Positions 54,913 through 63,101 of a DNA stretch of 64,000 bases are shown here, one piece after another. Made by a program: the position numbers and the translations under genes. The stretch's first letter is position 1; the number at the start of each line of letters is the position of its first letter. Source of the DNA: Microvirga aerilata (GTDB lineage Bacteria; Pseudomonadota; Alphaproteobacteria; Rhizobiales; Beijerinckiaceae); contig NZ_JAEQMY010000015.1 of NCBI RefSeq assembly GCF_016743775.1, positions 1 to 64,000 of the forward strand, given 5' to 3'. The notes under the pieces are model-generated. The model saw only the letters and a list, made by a program, of their open reading frames with translations, did not search any database and was not told the origin of the DNA.

Positions 54913-55857
54913 TTAACCGATCATCGAAACCGTGCGATCCTCGCTTAGCATCAGCTTCGCTTCCAAAGAATCTCGGTCCATCTGGGCGACCAGCGCCTCG
55001 ATTCCGTCGAAGCGCTCCTCACCCCGGATCCAGCCGACGAACTCCACGTCGAGGGTCCGGCCGTAGAGATCGCCCGCAAAATCGAAGAGATGCACCTCGA
55101 GCAGCGGAGCCCCGTTGTCGAAGGTCGGCCGGCGGCCGAAGCTGGCGACGCCGTCGACGAGCCTGCCGCCGACCGATGCCCGAACCGCATAGATGCCGTG
55201 CCGGAGCCGGCTGTCGTCGGGCAGGCGCATGTTGGCCGTGGGATAGCCCAGCACCCGGCCGCGCTTGTCCCCGTGGAGAACGGGCGAGCGAACGAACCAG
55301 CAGTAGCCGAGAAGCCTGTTGGCGGTGCCGATCTCGCCTGCTTCCAGGGCCGCCCTGATGGCGCTGGAGGATACCGGCTCCGTGCCCTCCACGACCGCCG
55401 GGGCAACGAGGCAATCGAGCCCCCGCCCCCGGCACAGCTCCGCCATGCGCTCGGGGTTGCCCTCGCGGCCGCGGCCGAAATGGAAGTCGTGGCCGATGAC
55501 GACGCCGGAGAGCTGCAGCTCCCGCGCCAGAAGATCGACGAAGCCGGCCGCCGTCAGCCTGGCGAGATCCCCATCGAAGCGTCTGAGGAAGACGCCGGCG
55601 AGGCCGAGCCGCGCGAAGATCGCCAGCTTGACGGGTTCAGGGGTGAGGCGAAACAGCGGCCTGTCGGGCTGAAAGAAGGTGCGGGGATGCGGCTCGAAGG
55701 TGACGACGGCCGCAGGCCGGCCCGAGGCCAGAGCCATGCTCAGAAGATGCTGATGCCCCCGGTGCACGCCGTCGAAATTGCCGATGGCCGCCACGGATCC
55801 CTTAAGGCCCTCGGGCACGGGCTCGCCATCGCGGCAGATCGCGAACGGGGTGGGCAT
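54913..55857 (-). CDS. ribF: Bifunctional riboflavin kinase / FAD synthetase
   Basis: Makes FMN and FAD from riboflavin. 314 residues from ATG 55857 (MPTPFAICRDGEPVPEGLKG); the longer frame (to 56286) runs through a repeat. FAD synthetase half: AAIGNFDGVHRGHQHLL and VVIGHDFHFGRGREGN, SSSAIRAAL. Riboflavin kinase half: GYPTANMRLPDD-RLRHGIYAV and VSASGFRRPTF-like GVASFGRRPTFDNGAPLLEVHLFDF. Cytosolic, monocistronic. Confidence 0.97.
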   Translation of the reverse strand: MPTPFAICRDGEPVPEGLKGSVAAIGNFDGVHRGHQHLLSMALASGRPAAVVTFEPHPRTFFQPDRPLFRLTPEPVKLAIFARLGLAGVFLRRFDGDLARLTAAGFVDLLARELQLSGVVIGHDFHFGRGREGNPERMAELCRGRGLDCLVAPAVVEGTEPVSSSAIRAALEAGEIGTANRLLGYCWFVRSPVLHGDKRGRVLGYPTANMRLPDDSRLRHGIYAVRASVGGRLVDGVASFGRRPTFDNGAPLLEVHLFDFAGDLYGRTLDVEFVGWIRGEERFDGIEALVAQMDRDSLEAKLMLSEDRTVSMIG

Positions 55858-55960
55858 CAGGGAAGAACCTCGGAACTCATTCGTGAGACGATCGATGGGC
55901 GCGACCCTGTCGAAAACCGGCATCCGGGTCAAGGGAGGCGCGGCATTGCCCATGGTGCCA

Positions 55961-56152
55961 TCTCCGGTCGGAGAGAAGCCATGGATCGGTGCCTGGGAGT
56001 GGATCCCCTTCCCTCGCCTGTGGCTCGCCGGGGATGACAGCGGCACCACCTTCAGTGTCATTCCCTTCCGCAGCGCAGCGGAAGGGAAGGGAATCCATAG
56101 GGTTGAGCCTGATCGTGGATCCCTTTCCCTTGCTATGCTCGCCGGTGATGAC
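55961..56152. repeat. Dispersed intergenic repeat, family A
   Basis: GAGTGGATCCCCTTCCC...CTCGCCGGGGATGACAG, then TTCAGTGTCATTCCCTTCCGC...GGAAGGGAATCCAT, then a decayed right half (GATCGTGGATCCCTTTCCC...GTGATGAC). Lies between ribF (start side) and the HAD gene stop; the 55858-56173 gap holds nothing else visible. Confidence 0.85.
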
Positions 56153-56173
56153 GCCCGCAGTCCATATCGCGGC

Positions 56174-57049
56174 CTACCAGGACAGCACGTCCATGATCGC
56201 GGTCGGCCGGACGGGCTGCCGGTCCACCCAATCCTGCACATGATCGGACACGAGAGCGCCCCGGTGAAGCCCCAGCTCCTCCGCATGGATGCCGCGGGCG
56301 ATCATCAGGGAATCGATGCCGAAACCGGCGGCGCCTGCGATGTCGGTGCGGATCGCGTCACCGACGGCAAGCACCCTCTCCTTCGGGATGGCGTGGCCGC
56401 TCAGGTCGGCCGCCACGGCGAGCGCGCGCTCGTAAACGGGGCCATGGGGCTTGCCCGCGTAAAATACCGCGCCGCCCATCTCCTCGTAGGCCAGCGCAAT
56501 CGTTCCCGCGCAGGGCAGGATCATGTGGCCGCGCTCGACGATGAGGTCCGGGTTGGCGCAGACCATCAGCAGGTTGCGCGCCCGCATGGCTTCGAGCGAC
56601 GCCCGGTAGTCCTCGACCGTTTCCTCCTCGTCATTGTCGAAGCCGGAGCAGACCACGTAATCGGCCTCTTCGATGGAGCCGAAGCGCACGTCGAGGCCGG
56701 CATAGATCGGCATGTCGCGGGGCGGTCCGACATGGTGGACGACCTGGTCGATCCGCTCTTTGATCGCAAGCCGCGTCAGGTCGCCGGAGGTGACGATGGC
56801 GTCATAGGCCGTGCGGGGAACCTGGAATCCGTCGAGCTGCGTTCCCACCGAAGCGCCGGGACGCGGCGCGTTGGAGACGAGCACGACCCGCCCGCCCTTC
56901 TGGCGGAAACGGGTGAGCGCATCGCTTGCGGCCTCGTAGGCCTTCACGCCGTTGTGCAGCACGCCCCAGACATCGCAGAGGATGAGATCGTAGCGGCCGG
57001 CAAGCGGCTGCAGACCGTCGGCGAGAACGAGGCGGGACGAGGCGGTCAT
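56174..57049 (-). CDS. HAD-IIA phosphatase, TIGR01459 type
   Basis: 291 residues. HAD motif I LILCDVWGVLHNG (nucleophile and acid Asp/Val variant, as in this subgroup), motif II VVLVSNAPRPG, motif III/IV LAVGDAIRTDIAGA; FYAGKPHGPVYERAL carries the Lys. The TIGR01459 family is restricted to alphaproteobacteria and named as a NagD-like sugar-phosphate or nucleotide phosphatase of unknown substrate. Cytosolic, Mg-dependent. ATG 57049. Encoded beside ribF on the same strand, with only the repeat between them. Confidence 0.92.
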   Translation of the reverse strand: MTASSRLVLADGLQPLAGRYDLILCDVWGVLHNGVKAYEAASDALTRFRQKGGRVVLVSNAPRPGASVGTQLDGFQVPRTAYDAIVTSGDLTRLAIKERIDQVVHHVGPPRDMPIYAGLDVRFGSIEEADYVVCSGFDNDEEETVEDYRASLEAMRARNLLMVCANPDLIVERGHMILPCAGTIALAYEEMGGAVFYAGKPHGPVYERALAVAADLSGHAIPKERVLAVGDAIRTDIAGAAGFGIDSLMIARGIHAEELGLHRGALVSDHVQDWVDRQPVRPTAIMDVLSW

Positions 57050-57061
57050 GGGTTCTCCCTA

Positions 57062-57163
57062 GCGCATCGCGTGGAAAAGTGGAGCCGGTTTTCCGCGCCA
57101 GACGATGCGCACGTCAAGATGAGCATCGGGCCTGGAAGTGGGCCCCACATTCAGACCCGATGC
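57062..57163. repeat. Two inverted-repeat elements in tandem (REP-like)
   Basis: First: GCGCATCG...GTGGAAAA...TTTTCCGC...CGATGCGC (57062-57110), a long hairpin with matching inner arms. Second: GCATCGGG (57123-57130) with CCCGATGC (57156-57163). They lie between the HAD gene (start side) and the EAL gene stop. The first is of a type very common in Rhizobiales intergenic DNA (from memory). Confidence 0.75.
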
Positions 57164-57220
57164 TTCAGTGATGAACCCGGGCGGGTAGGCCCTTGCGCCT
57201 CTCAAGTCAACCGGGTCCGG

Positions 57221-58552
57221 TCAGCCCGCGCGCCGCAGGAGCGGCCGCATGTCCTCCGACGCGACAGGCTGCGGACGAGCTCCCCGCTCGACCACCTCCG
57301 CCCTGACCGGGCGGGGCGCCGCGAAGGCGAAACCCTGAGCGAGCGGCGCTCCGAGGCTGCACAGAACCGGCACCATCTCGTCCCGGTCCACGCGCTCCGC
57401 GATGAGCTTGACGCCCTGGCGGCGCAGGGCCGAGGCGAAATCCCATACGCTGAGTTCGGGGCCCGCATGGAGGCCCTTGTCCTGCTCGGCGGCCGCGACC
57501 ATCAGGTCGGCCGGCAGCTTCATGAAGCGGATGCCCAGATCGGCCAGCACGCGAGGATCGAAACGCAGATCGGCGGCACGATCGAGCGAAAACGGCACGC
57601 CCTTGTCGCGCAAGGCGGCGAGAGCCGCCTTCTGATCCGGGTCGAGATGGCGCCAGCTGTGCTGGGGCAGTTCCAGCACGATCCTGCCGAGGATCTCCGG
57701 CGACCTGTCCAGAAGCCCCTCGAGCGACCACAGGAAGCCCGGCTCGGCGATGGAGTGGGCGGACAGGTTCAGGCCGACGATCGCCTCGCTGCCGCGAGCC
57801 GCGAGATGGCCGGCCACGGCCATGACGCGGGTCAGGACCCGGCGGTCGAATTCCGGCGCGTGGCCGAGGCATTCGAGAACGGGCAGGAATTCGGATGGAC
57901 CGAGCAGGGTCCCGTCTGCAAGCCGCAGGCGGGCGAGCGCCTCATAGAAACGGATCTTTTGGTGCGGGAGCGAAACGACGGGCTGCAGGTGCAGCTCGAT
58001 CCGGTCCGCCTCGAAGGCCTGCGTGACCAGCCCCATGCGGCTGACCTGTTCGTCCGTGGAATTCCACATGGACGGCAGGAGGGTCGGCTCGGGAAACTTC
58101 GGCTGAGCAGGCGGCCCGTCCGGCACGAGCGTGAGCACGGGCTTGGCGGGGCGCGTTCTGTCCGGCACCCCTGAAGCGGCCTGCTGAGCGAGGTCCTGAT
58201 CGCCCGCAGCTTTCGCAAGCTCGCGCAGAACGCCTGCCGGACAGCGAGCATCCGCCTTGGCCGGGCGCAGGACGAGCGGAGCGGCACGGTTCGGGTCTTT
58301 GAGGTTCAAGACCTGGCGATCCAACTCTGCCGATTGACGGGACAGGATGGACCGGTCGCGTTCCGCCCGCCGCCACAGGATGATCGGGCCGAGGAAAACG
58401 GCCGTGATCAGCAAGGCCGTCACCGGCATCACGAGCCCGGCCTCCATCGGCACATAGGGTGACGCGGCTGCCATCAGAAAGGCCGGCGTGAAGGCAAGCA
58501 GCGCCGCCTTCCCGTCCCGCAGGACCGGAATTTTCTTCTTGTTCGTGACCAT
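57221..58552 (-). CDS. Membrane protein with degenerate EAL domain
   Basis: 443 residues. Two membrane segments near the N terminus (LLAFTPAFLMAAASPYVP, VMPVTALLITAVFLGPIIL), a coiled-coil/linker to ~150, then an EAL domain from ~170. EAL itself is intact (YEALARL at 203-209) and so is the N of LNLSAHSI, but the catalytic loop DDFGTG reads DRAADL: the second metal Asp is lost. ERVDRDE replaces AEGVE. It is therefore probably not a phosphodiesterase, but may bind c-di-GMP or protein partners. The long frame is preserved, so it is under selection. Monocistronic, divergent from the HMA gene. Confidence 0.85.
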   Translation of the reverse strand: MVTNKKKIPVLRDGKAALLAFTPAFLMAAASPYVPMEAGLVMPVTALLITAVFLGPIILWRRAERDRSILSRQSAELDRQVLNLKDPNRAAPLVLRPAKADARCPAGVLRELAKAAGDQDLAQQAASGVPDRTRPAKPVLTLVPDGPPAQPKFPEPTLLPSMWNSTDEQVSRMGLVTQAFEADRIELHLQPVVSLPHQKIRFYEALARLRLADGTLLGPSEFLPVLECLGHAPEFDRRVLTRVMAVAGHLAARGSEAIVGLNLSAHSIAEPGFLWSLEGLLDRSPEILGRIVLELPQHSWRHLDPDQKAALAALRDKGVPFSLDRAADLRFDPRVLADLGIRFMKLPADLMVAAAEQDKGLHAGPELSVWDFASALRRQGVKLIAERVDRDEMVPVLCSLGAPLAQGFAFAAPRPVRAEVVERGARPQPVASEDMRPLLRRAG

Positions 58553-58730
58553 GGGTGCCCCCGCTCCCCCTGGTTCGGCGTTGACGCCCGAATCAGTGTG
58601 TTAACAGACAATGAATCAGGGCGATTCGGGCGGCAAGCTTCGTATTCCCACAATGGACATTTTCCCGCAGCGGTGCGTTGCCCGCCTGTAGCGTTCGTCC
58701 GATGCCTGAGAGGAACAGAAAGGATTTTGC

Positions 58731-58952
58731 ATGGAAGAGCCCCGCAAGGATCTGCTCATGCAGGTCGAGGGAATGACCTGCCAGGGCTGCGTCAACTCCG
58801 TCACCAAGGCGGTCCAGCGGCTTGATCCCAGCGCCACGGTCGAGGTGGACCTGGAGCATGGACGGGTTCATGTGGTCACCCAGGCGCAAAGCGTCGAGGT
58901 GGCGCGCGCCATCGACGCCGCCGGTTTCGAGGCCACCGCCATGACGGGCTGA
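58731..58952 (+). CDS. Heavy-metal-associated (HMA) domain protein, CopZ-like
   Basis: 73 residues, one HMA domain: MQVEGMTCQGCVNSVTKAVQ with the metal site MTCQGC, and a VEVDLEHGRVHVVT strand pair. Likely a small cytosolic copper chaperone or metal-transfer protein. Start ATG 58731 with AAAGGA before it. No copper ATPase gene is beside it here. The metal is not visible in the sequence; CxxC alone does not define Cu versus other soft metals. Confidence 0.88.
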   Translation: MEEPRKDLLMQVEGMTCQGCVNSVTKAVQRLDPSATVEVDLEHGRVHVVTQAQSVEVARAIDAAGFEATAMTG

Positions 58953-59046
58953 GCCCCGGCAGCTCATGGCCTGGCGCAAAGTTCTTTTTGCCGCTTCCGG
59001 AAACGGCTGCTAGGTTCCCCCTCGCCAGCTATTTCCGGGGACCATC

Positions 59047-60396
59047 ATGACCGCCCAGACATCCAGAGCCGCGAACGATCTTTCAGCGCCCAACGACCTG
59101 GAGGCCTGGTGGCTTCCGTTCACGGCGAACCGCTCCTTCAAGCAGCGCCCCCGGATGATCGCCCGCGCCAAGGGCATGTACTACTACACCCCCGAGGGCC
59201 GGGAGGTGATCGACGGCGCGGCGGGACTGTGGTGCTGCAATGCGGGCCACAACCGGGACGAGATCACCCGGGCGATCCAGGCCCAGGCCGAGGAGCTCGA
59301 TTACTCGCCCGCCTTCCAGTTCGGCCATGCGGGCGGCTTCGCGCTTGCCTCCCGCCTCGCCCAGCTCGCTCCGGGCGACCTGAACCACGCCTTCTTCTGC
59401 AACTCGGGCTCAGAGGCGGCGGACACGGCCCTCAAGATCGCCCTCGCTTACTGGAACGTGAAGGGCCAGGGCAGCAAGACGCGCCTCATCGGCCGCGAGC
59501 GCGGCTATCACGGCGTCGGCTTCGGCGGCATCTCGGTGGGCGGCATCGTCAAGAACCGCCAGTTCTTCGGCACGCTTCTCGCCGGCGTCGACCACCTGCC
59601 CCACACCTATAACCGCGCCGAGCAGGCATTCTCCCGCGGCGAGCCCGAGTGGGGCGCGCATCTGGCAGACGAGCTGGAGCGCATCGTGACGCTGCACGAC
59701 GCTTCGACCATCGCGGCCGTGATCGTCGAGCCCATGGCGGGCTCCACGGGCGTGCTCGCGCCGCCGAAGGGCTATCTCCAGCGCCTGCGGCAGATCTGCG
59801 ACAAGCATGACATCCTGCTCATCTTCGACGAGGTAATCACGGGCTTCGGCCGCCTCGGCACCGCGTTCGCGGCCGAGCGCTACGGCGTCGTTCCGGACAT
59901 GATCACCTTTGCCAAGGGCGTGAATTCCGGCACGGTGCCCATGGGCGGCGTGATGGTGCGCGAGGGGCTCTACGACACCTTCATGAAGGGCCCGGACCAC
60001 ATGATCGAGCTGTTCCACGGCTATACCTATTCGGGCCATCCGCTGGCCTGCGCCTCGGCGCTCGCGGCCCAGGACATCTACCGGGACGAGAAGCTCTTCG
60101 AGCGCGCGCAGGCCCTCGAGCCGGTGTGGGCCGACGCGATCCATTCGCTGAAGGATCTTCCGAACGTGCTCGACATCCGCACCATCGGCCTCGTGGGCGC
60201 CATCGACCTCGCCTCGCGCCCCGATGCGGTCGGCCGCCGCGCCTTCGACGCCATGGAGCGGGGCTTCCAGGAGGAAGGCCTGATGATGCGCGTGACCGGC
60301 GACACCATCGCGCTCTCGCCGCCGCTCATCATCACCGAGGACCAGATCGGCGAGATCGTCGACAAGCTCACCCGCGTGATCAAGGCGGTGGCTTAA
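59047..60396 (+). CDS. Omega-amino acid:pyruvate aminotransferase (class III)
   Basis: 449 residues, PLP-dependent class III aminotransferase. PLP lysine in ITFAKGVNSG (about residue 289); cofactor Asp in LLIFDEVITGFGR; FFCNSGSEAADTALKIA and GYTYSGHPLACA as in the beta-alanine/omega-amino acid:pyruvate aminotransferases (for example of Pseudomonas). The N-terminal WWLPFTANRSFKQRPRM block is typical. Likely moves amino groups from beta-alanine or similar amines to pyruvate. Start ATG 59047 (MTAQTSRAANDL). Monocistronic. Confidence 0.93.
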   Translation: MTAQTSRAANDLSAPNDLEAWWLPFTANRSFKQRPRMIARAKGMYYYTPEGREVIDGAAGLWCCNAGHNRDEITRAIQAQAEELDYSPAFQFGHAGGFALASRLAQLAPGDLNHAFFCNSGSEAADTALKIALAYWNVKGQGSKTRLIGRERGYHGVGFGGISVGGIVKNRQFFGTLLAGVDHLPHTYNRAEQAFSRGEPEWGAHLADELERIVTLHDASTIAAVIVEPMAGSTGVLAPPKGYLQRLRQICDKHDILLIFDEVITGFGRLGTAFAAERYGVVPDMITFAKGVNSGTVPMGGVMVREGLYDTFMKGPDHMIELFHGYTYSGHPLACASALAAQDIYRDEKLFERAQALEPVWADAIHSLKDLPNVLDIRTIGLVGAIDLASRPDAVGRRAFDAMERGFQEEGLMMRVTGDTIALSPPLIITEDQIGEIVDKLTRVIKAVA

Positions 60397-60411
60397 GATA
60401 CTAACCACAAC

Positions 60412-60588
60412 TGTCATCCCGGGGCTGCGGAGCAGAGCCCGGGATCCATAACCACAGCCTGCGGCCAGTCCGGCAGCGTTAGCGTTTATGGGTCCCCGCC
60501 TGCTCGGGGATGACAGCATTGAGGCTCCTGCACCGGACTGGTCTCGGGATCCCGGATCTTCGCTCCGCTTCGTCCAGGATGACGGGCC
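60412..60588. repeat. Dispersed intergenic repeat, family B plus a partial copy
   Basis: CTGTCATCCCGGGGCTGCGGAG...GGGATCCATAACC (60412-60453), TTTATGGGTCCCC...GGGGATGACAGC (60485-60516), then GGTCTCGGGATCCCGGATC...CCAGGATGACGGG as a partial third half. Between the aminotransferase and hisS. A small hairpin TGTTGCG/CGCAACA (60591-60609) follows, close to hisS. Nothing else is seen in the gap. Confidence 0.8.
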
Positions 60589-60681
60589 GTGTTGCGGAAA
60601 TCGCAACAACCCTTGCCCCTCCCCGCCGCAGGGAGTAGGACCGCAGCACGTTTTCTCCATCCAACGGCTGCTGTTAAACCC

Positions 60682-62166
60682 ATGTCCAAGGCCGACAAGA
60701 TCAAGGCTCGCGCCCCGCGCGGCTTTGCCGACCGCACCCCCGCCGATCTTTCCGCCACCGAGCGCATGCTGGCGGCCATCCGCGAGTCCTATGAGCTTTA
60801 CGGCTTCGAGGGCGTGGAGACGCCCTTCGTCGAGTACACTGACGCGCTCGGCAAATTCCTGCCGGATCAGGACCGCCCGAACGAGGGCGTGTTCTCCTTC
60901 CAGGACGATGACGAGCAGTGGCTGTCGCTCCGCTACGACCTGACCGCGCCGCTCGCCCGCTACGTAGCCGAGAATTTCGATGCGCTGCCCAAGCCCTACC
61001 GCAGCTACCGGGCCGGCTGGGTGTTCCGCAATGAGAAGCCGGGCCTGGGGCGCTTCCGCCAGTTCATGCAGTTCGACGCCGATACGGTGGGCGCCGCCTC
61101 CGTGGCGGCGGATGCGGAAATCTGCATGATGGCCGCCGACACGATGGAGAGGCTCGGCCTCAAGCGCGGCGACTTCATCATCAAGATCAACAACCGCAAG
61201 GTTCTGGACGGCGTGCTCGAAGCGATCGGCCTCGGCGGCGAGACGCAAGCGGGCCAGCGCCTGACGGTTCTTCGCGCCATCGACAAGCTCGACCGCCTCG
61301 GCCCGGAGGGCGTGAGCCAGCTTCTCGGCTCGGGCCGCAAGGACGAGAGCGGCGACTTCACGAAAGGCGCGGGGCTGGATGCCGATGCCATCGCGCGCGT
61401 GCTGGCCTTCACGGGCGCCAAGGGCGCGGACAACGCAGCCACCGTCGAGAGCCTGCGCCAGGTCGTCGGCTCCTCGGCCCGCGGCCTCGAGGGTGCGAAC
61501 GAGCTCGCGGAGATCGCCGCCCTGGTGGCCTCCTCCGGGTACGAGGATCGGGTGACCATCGATCCGTCCGTGGTGCGCGGCCTCGAATACTACACCGGGC
61601 CGGTCTACGAGGCCGAGCTGACCTTCCAGGTGCAGGACGAGGACGGACGCCCCGTGCGCTTCGGCTCGGTGGGCGGCGGCGGGCGCTATGACGGGCTCGT
61701 GGGCCGCTTCCGCTCGGAGCCCGTGCCGGCGACGGGCTTCTCCATCGGCGTGTCGCGCCTTCTCTCGGCGCTGCAGATGGTGAAAAGCCCCATCGTATCG
61801 GGCAACGAGAAGCCCGGCCCGGTGGTGGTGCTGGTAATGGATAAGGACCAGATCGCCGCCTACCAGCGCATGGTCTCGGCCCTGCGCCAGGCTGGCATCC
61901 GGGCCGAGCTTTATCTCGGTTCGTCGGGCATGAAGGCGCAGATGAAATATGCCGACCGGCGGCAGAGCCCGTGCGTGATCATCCAGGGCTCCAACGAGCG
62001 CGAGCGCGGCGAGGTCGAGATCAAGGACCTGATCGAAGGCGCCAAGGCAGCCCAGGCCATTGCGTCCAACGAGGAGTGGAAGGCGGCCCGCCCGGCGCAG
62101 TTCTCCGTGTCCGAGGCCGGTCTCGTCGAGGCCGTCCGCGAGGTTCTGGGGCGGCATTTCGGATAA
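60682..62166 (+). CDS. hisS: Histidine-tRNA ligase
   Basis: Class II aminoacyl-tRNA synthetase. 494 residues from ATG 60682 ([20 protein letters not shown]); frame opens earlier (60589) but without similarity. Motif 2 [26 protein letters not shown], histidine A loop [17 protein letters not shown] and [14 protein letters not shown]-terminal anticodon-binding domain starts near 395 ([19 protein letters not shown]). The long insert and lengthened C-terminal region are typical of the alphaproteobacterial HisS, which pairs with hisZ/hisG. Followed by a small basic protein gene. Confidence 0.97.
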   Translation: MSKADKIKARAPRGFADRTPADLSATERMLAAIRESYELYGFEGVETPFVEYTDALGKFLPDQDRPNEGVFSFQDDDEQWLSLRYDLTAPLARYVAENFDALPKPYRSYRAGWVFRNEKPGLGRFRQFMQFDADTVGAASVAADAEICMMAADTMERLGLKRGDFIIKINNRKVLDGVLEAIGLGGETQAGQRLTVLRAIDKLDRLGPEGVSQLLGSGRKDESGDFTKGAGLDADAIARVLAFTGAKGADNAATVESLRQVVGSSARGLEGANELAEIAALVASSGYEDRVTIDPSVVRGLEYYTGPVYEAELTFQVQDEDGRPVRFGSVGGGGRYDGLVGRFRSEPVPATGFSIGVSRLLSALQMVKSPIVSGNEKPGPVVVLVMDKDQIAAYQRMVSALRQAGIRAELYLGSSGMKAQMKYADRRQSPCVIIQGSNERERGEVEIKDLIEGAKAAQAIASNEEWKAARPAQFSVSEAGLVEAVREVLGRHFG

Positions 62167-62236
62167 CCTTGGCCTTTCGGGAACCCCTGTGCTTTCATCG
62201 GGGTTGTCTGGCAAGCTTGACCATCAGGAGATGAAC

Positions 62237-62704
62237 ATGGCGAAGGCCAAGGACAAAGAGAAGAAGAGCACGACGAAATCCAAGAAGGGCTCCGGCAAGA
62301 GCGCCGGGACGAAGCTGGCGAAAACCGCCAAGAAATCCGGCCTCATGGACCTGGTCAACTCGCCCCTCGGCCGCGAAATCCTGGCGGACGCCCTGATCGC
62401 CGCAGCAGGCGCCGCCGCCGCTGCCCTCACCAGGACCCGCACCGCCAAGAAGGCCGGCACCGCCGTGGCCGATGCCGGCTTGGACGCCGCCGACCTGACC
62501 CAGACCGCAGCTGGCGCCGTTGCGGGCGTCGTGACCGAAGCCGCCCGCCACTTCCTGCCCGCCAGCCTGGTTGGCGAAGAGGGCGGCGAGAGCGACAAGT
62601 CGCAGGCCAAGAAGGTCAAATACGTCAACCGTTCCAGCGGCGACAGCAAGCGCAAGACGACAAAGGCCAAGGCGCCCAAGGGCGACACGGCCGAGAAGCA
62701 CTGA
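62237..62704 (+). CDS. Lys/Ala-rich small hypothetical protein
   Basis: 155 residues from ATG 62237: CAGGAG at 62225-62230 lies six bases before this ATG but directly on the ATG at 62231, so 62237 is preferred. N terminus KAKDKEKKSTTKSKKGSGKSAG is highly basic and looks disordered, then a hydrophobic Ala-rich part (ADALIAAAGAAAAALTRT) that could be an amphipathic or membrane-associated helix, then another Lys-rich tail. It resembles nucleoid or ribosome-associated basic proteins in composition only. A hairpin (AACCCC/GGGGTT, 62182-62205) separates it from hisS. Confidence 0.7.
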   Translation: MAKAKDKEKKSTTKSKKGSGKSAGTKLAKTAKKSGLMDLVNSPLGREILADALIAAAGAAAAALTRTRTAKKAGTAVADAGLDAADLTQTAAGAVAGVVTEAARHFLPASLVGEEGGESDKSQAKKVKYVNRSSGDSKRKTTKAKAPKGDTAEKH

Positions 62705-62718
62705 GCCTCTTCATAAAG

Positions 62719-62948
62719 CGTCATCCCGGGGCTGCGGAGCAGAACCCGGGATCGTTGGACCAACGTGGCGCCGGACCCCTCCTCCGTACAGGCCTCGGGC
62801 TTGACGGGGATGCGCTTCCTTCTGCGCAAATCGGGCAGGCGGGACACACCGAGCCCTCCTCCTTGTGGGAGGAGTTGGAGGTGGGGCTGTGAGCGAGTGC
62901 CTTATGACCGTGAGGCGCCCTCACCCTGGCCCTCCCCACAAGGGGGGA
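62719..62948. repeat. Repeat cluster: half family B copy and family C copy
   Basis: GTCATCCCGGGGCTGCGGAGCAGAACCCGGGATC (62719-62754) is a half B element. At 62853-62948 CCCTCCTCCTTGTGGGAGGAG...GTGAGCGAGTGCCTTATGACCGTGAGGC...CCTCCCCACAAGGGGGG repeats family C from 43579. They fill the gap (62705-63101, 397 bases) before hisZ. Confidence 0.8.
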
Positions 62949-63101
62949 AATCAGCGCATCATTCTGTGCACGGTCCCGGATCTCCTGCGCCGTCCGGGAT
63001 AGCAGCTCAACCTCACCCGTTCACCCTTCCGGTCGAAAACAATCGCCTTCCCGGCCCAGCATTGCTAGAGAGCAGGCCAGCATGAGGATTGGGCAGGGCC
63101 A

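Noticed and set aside
59410..62214. 934-residue open frame on the minus strand
   Set aside because: It is antisense to the aminotransferase and hisS across a repeat region; it is Arg/His/Ala-rich with no domain. GC-rich codon bias produces such frames.
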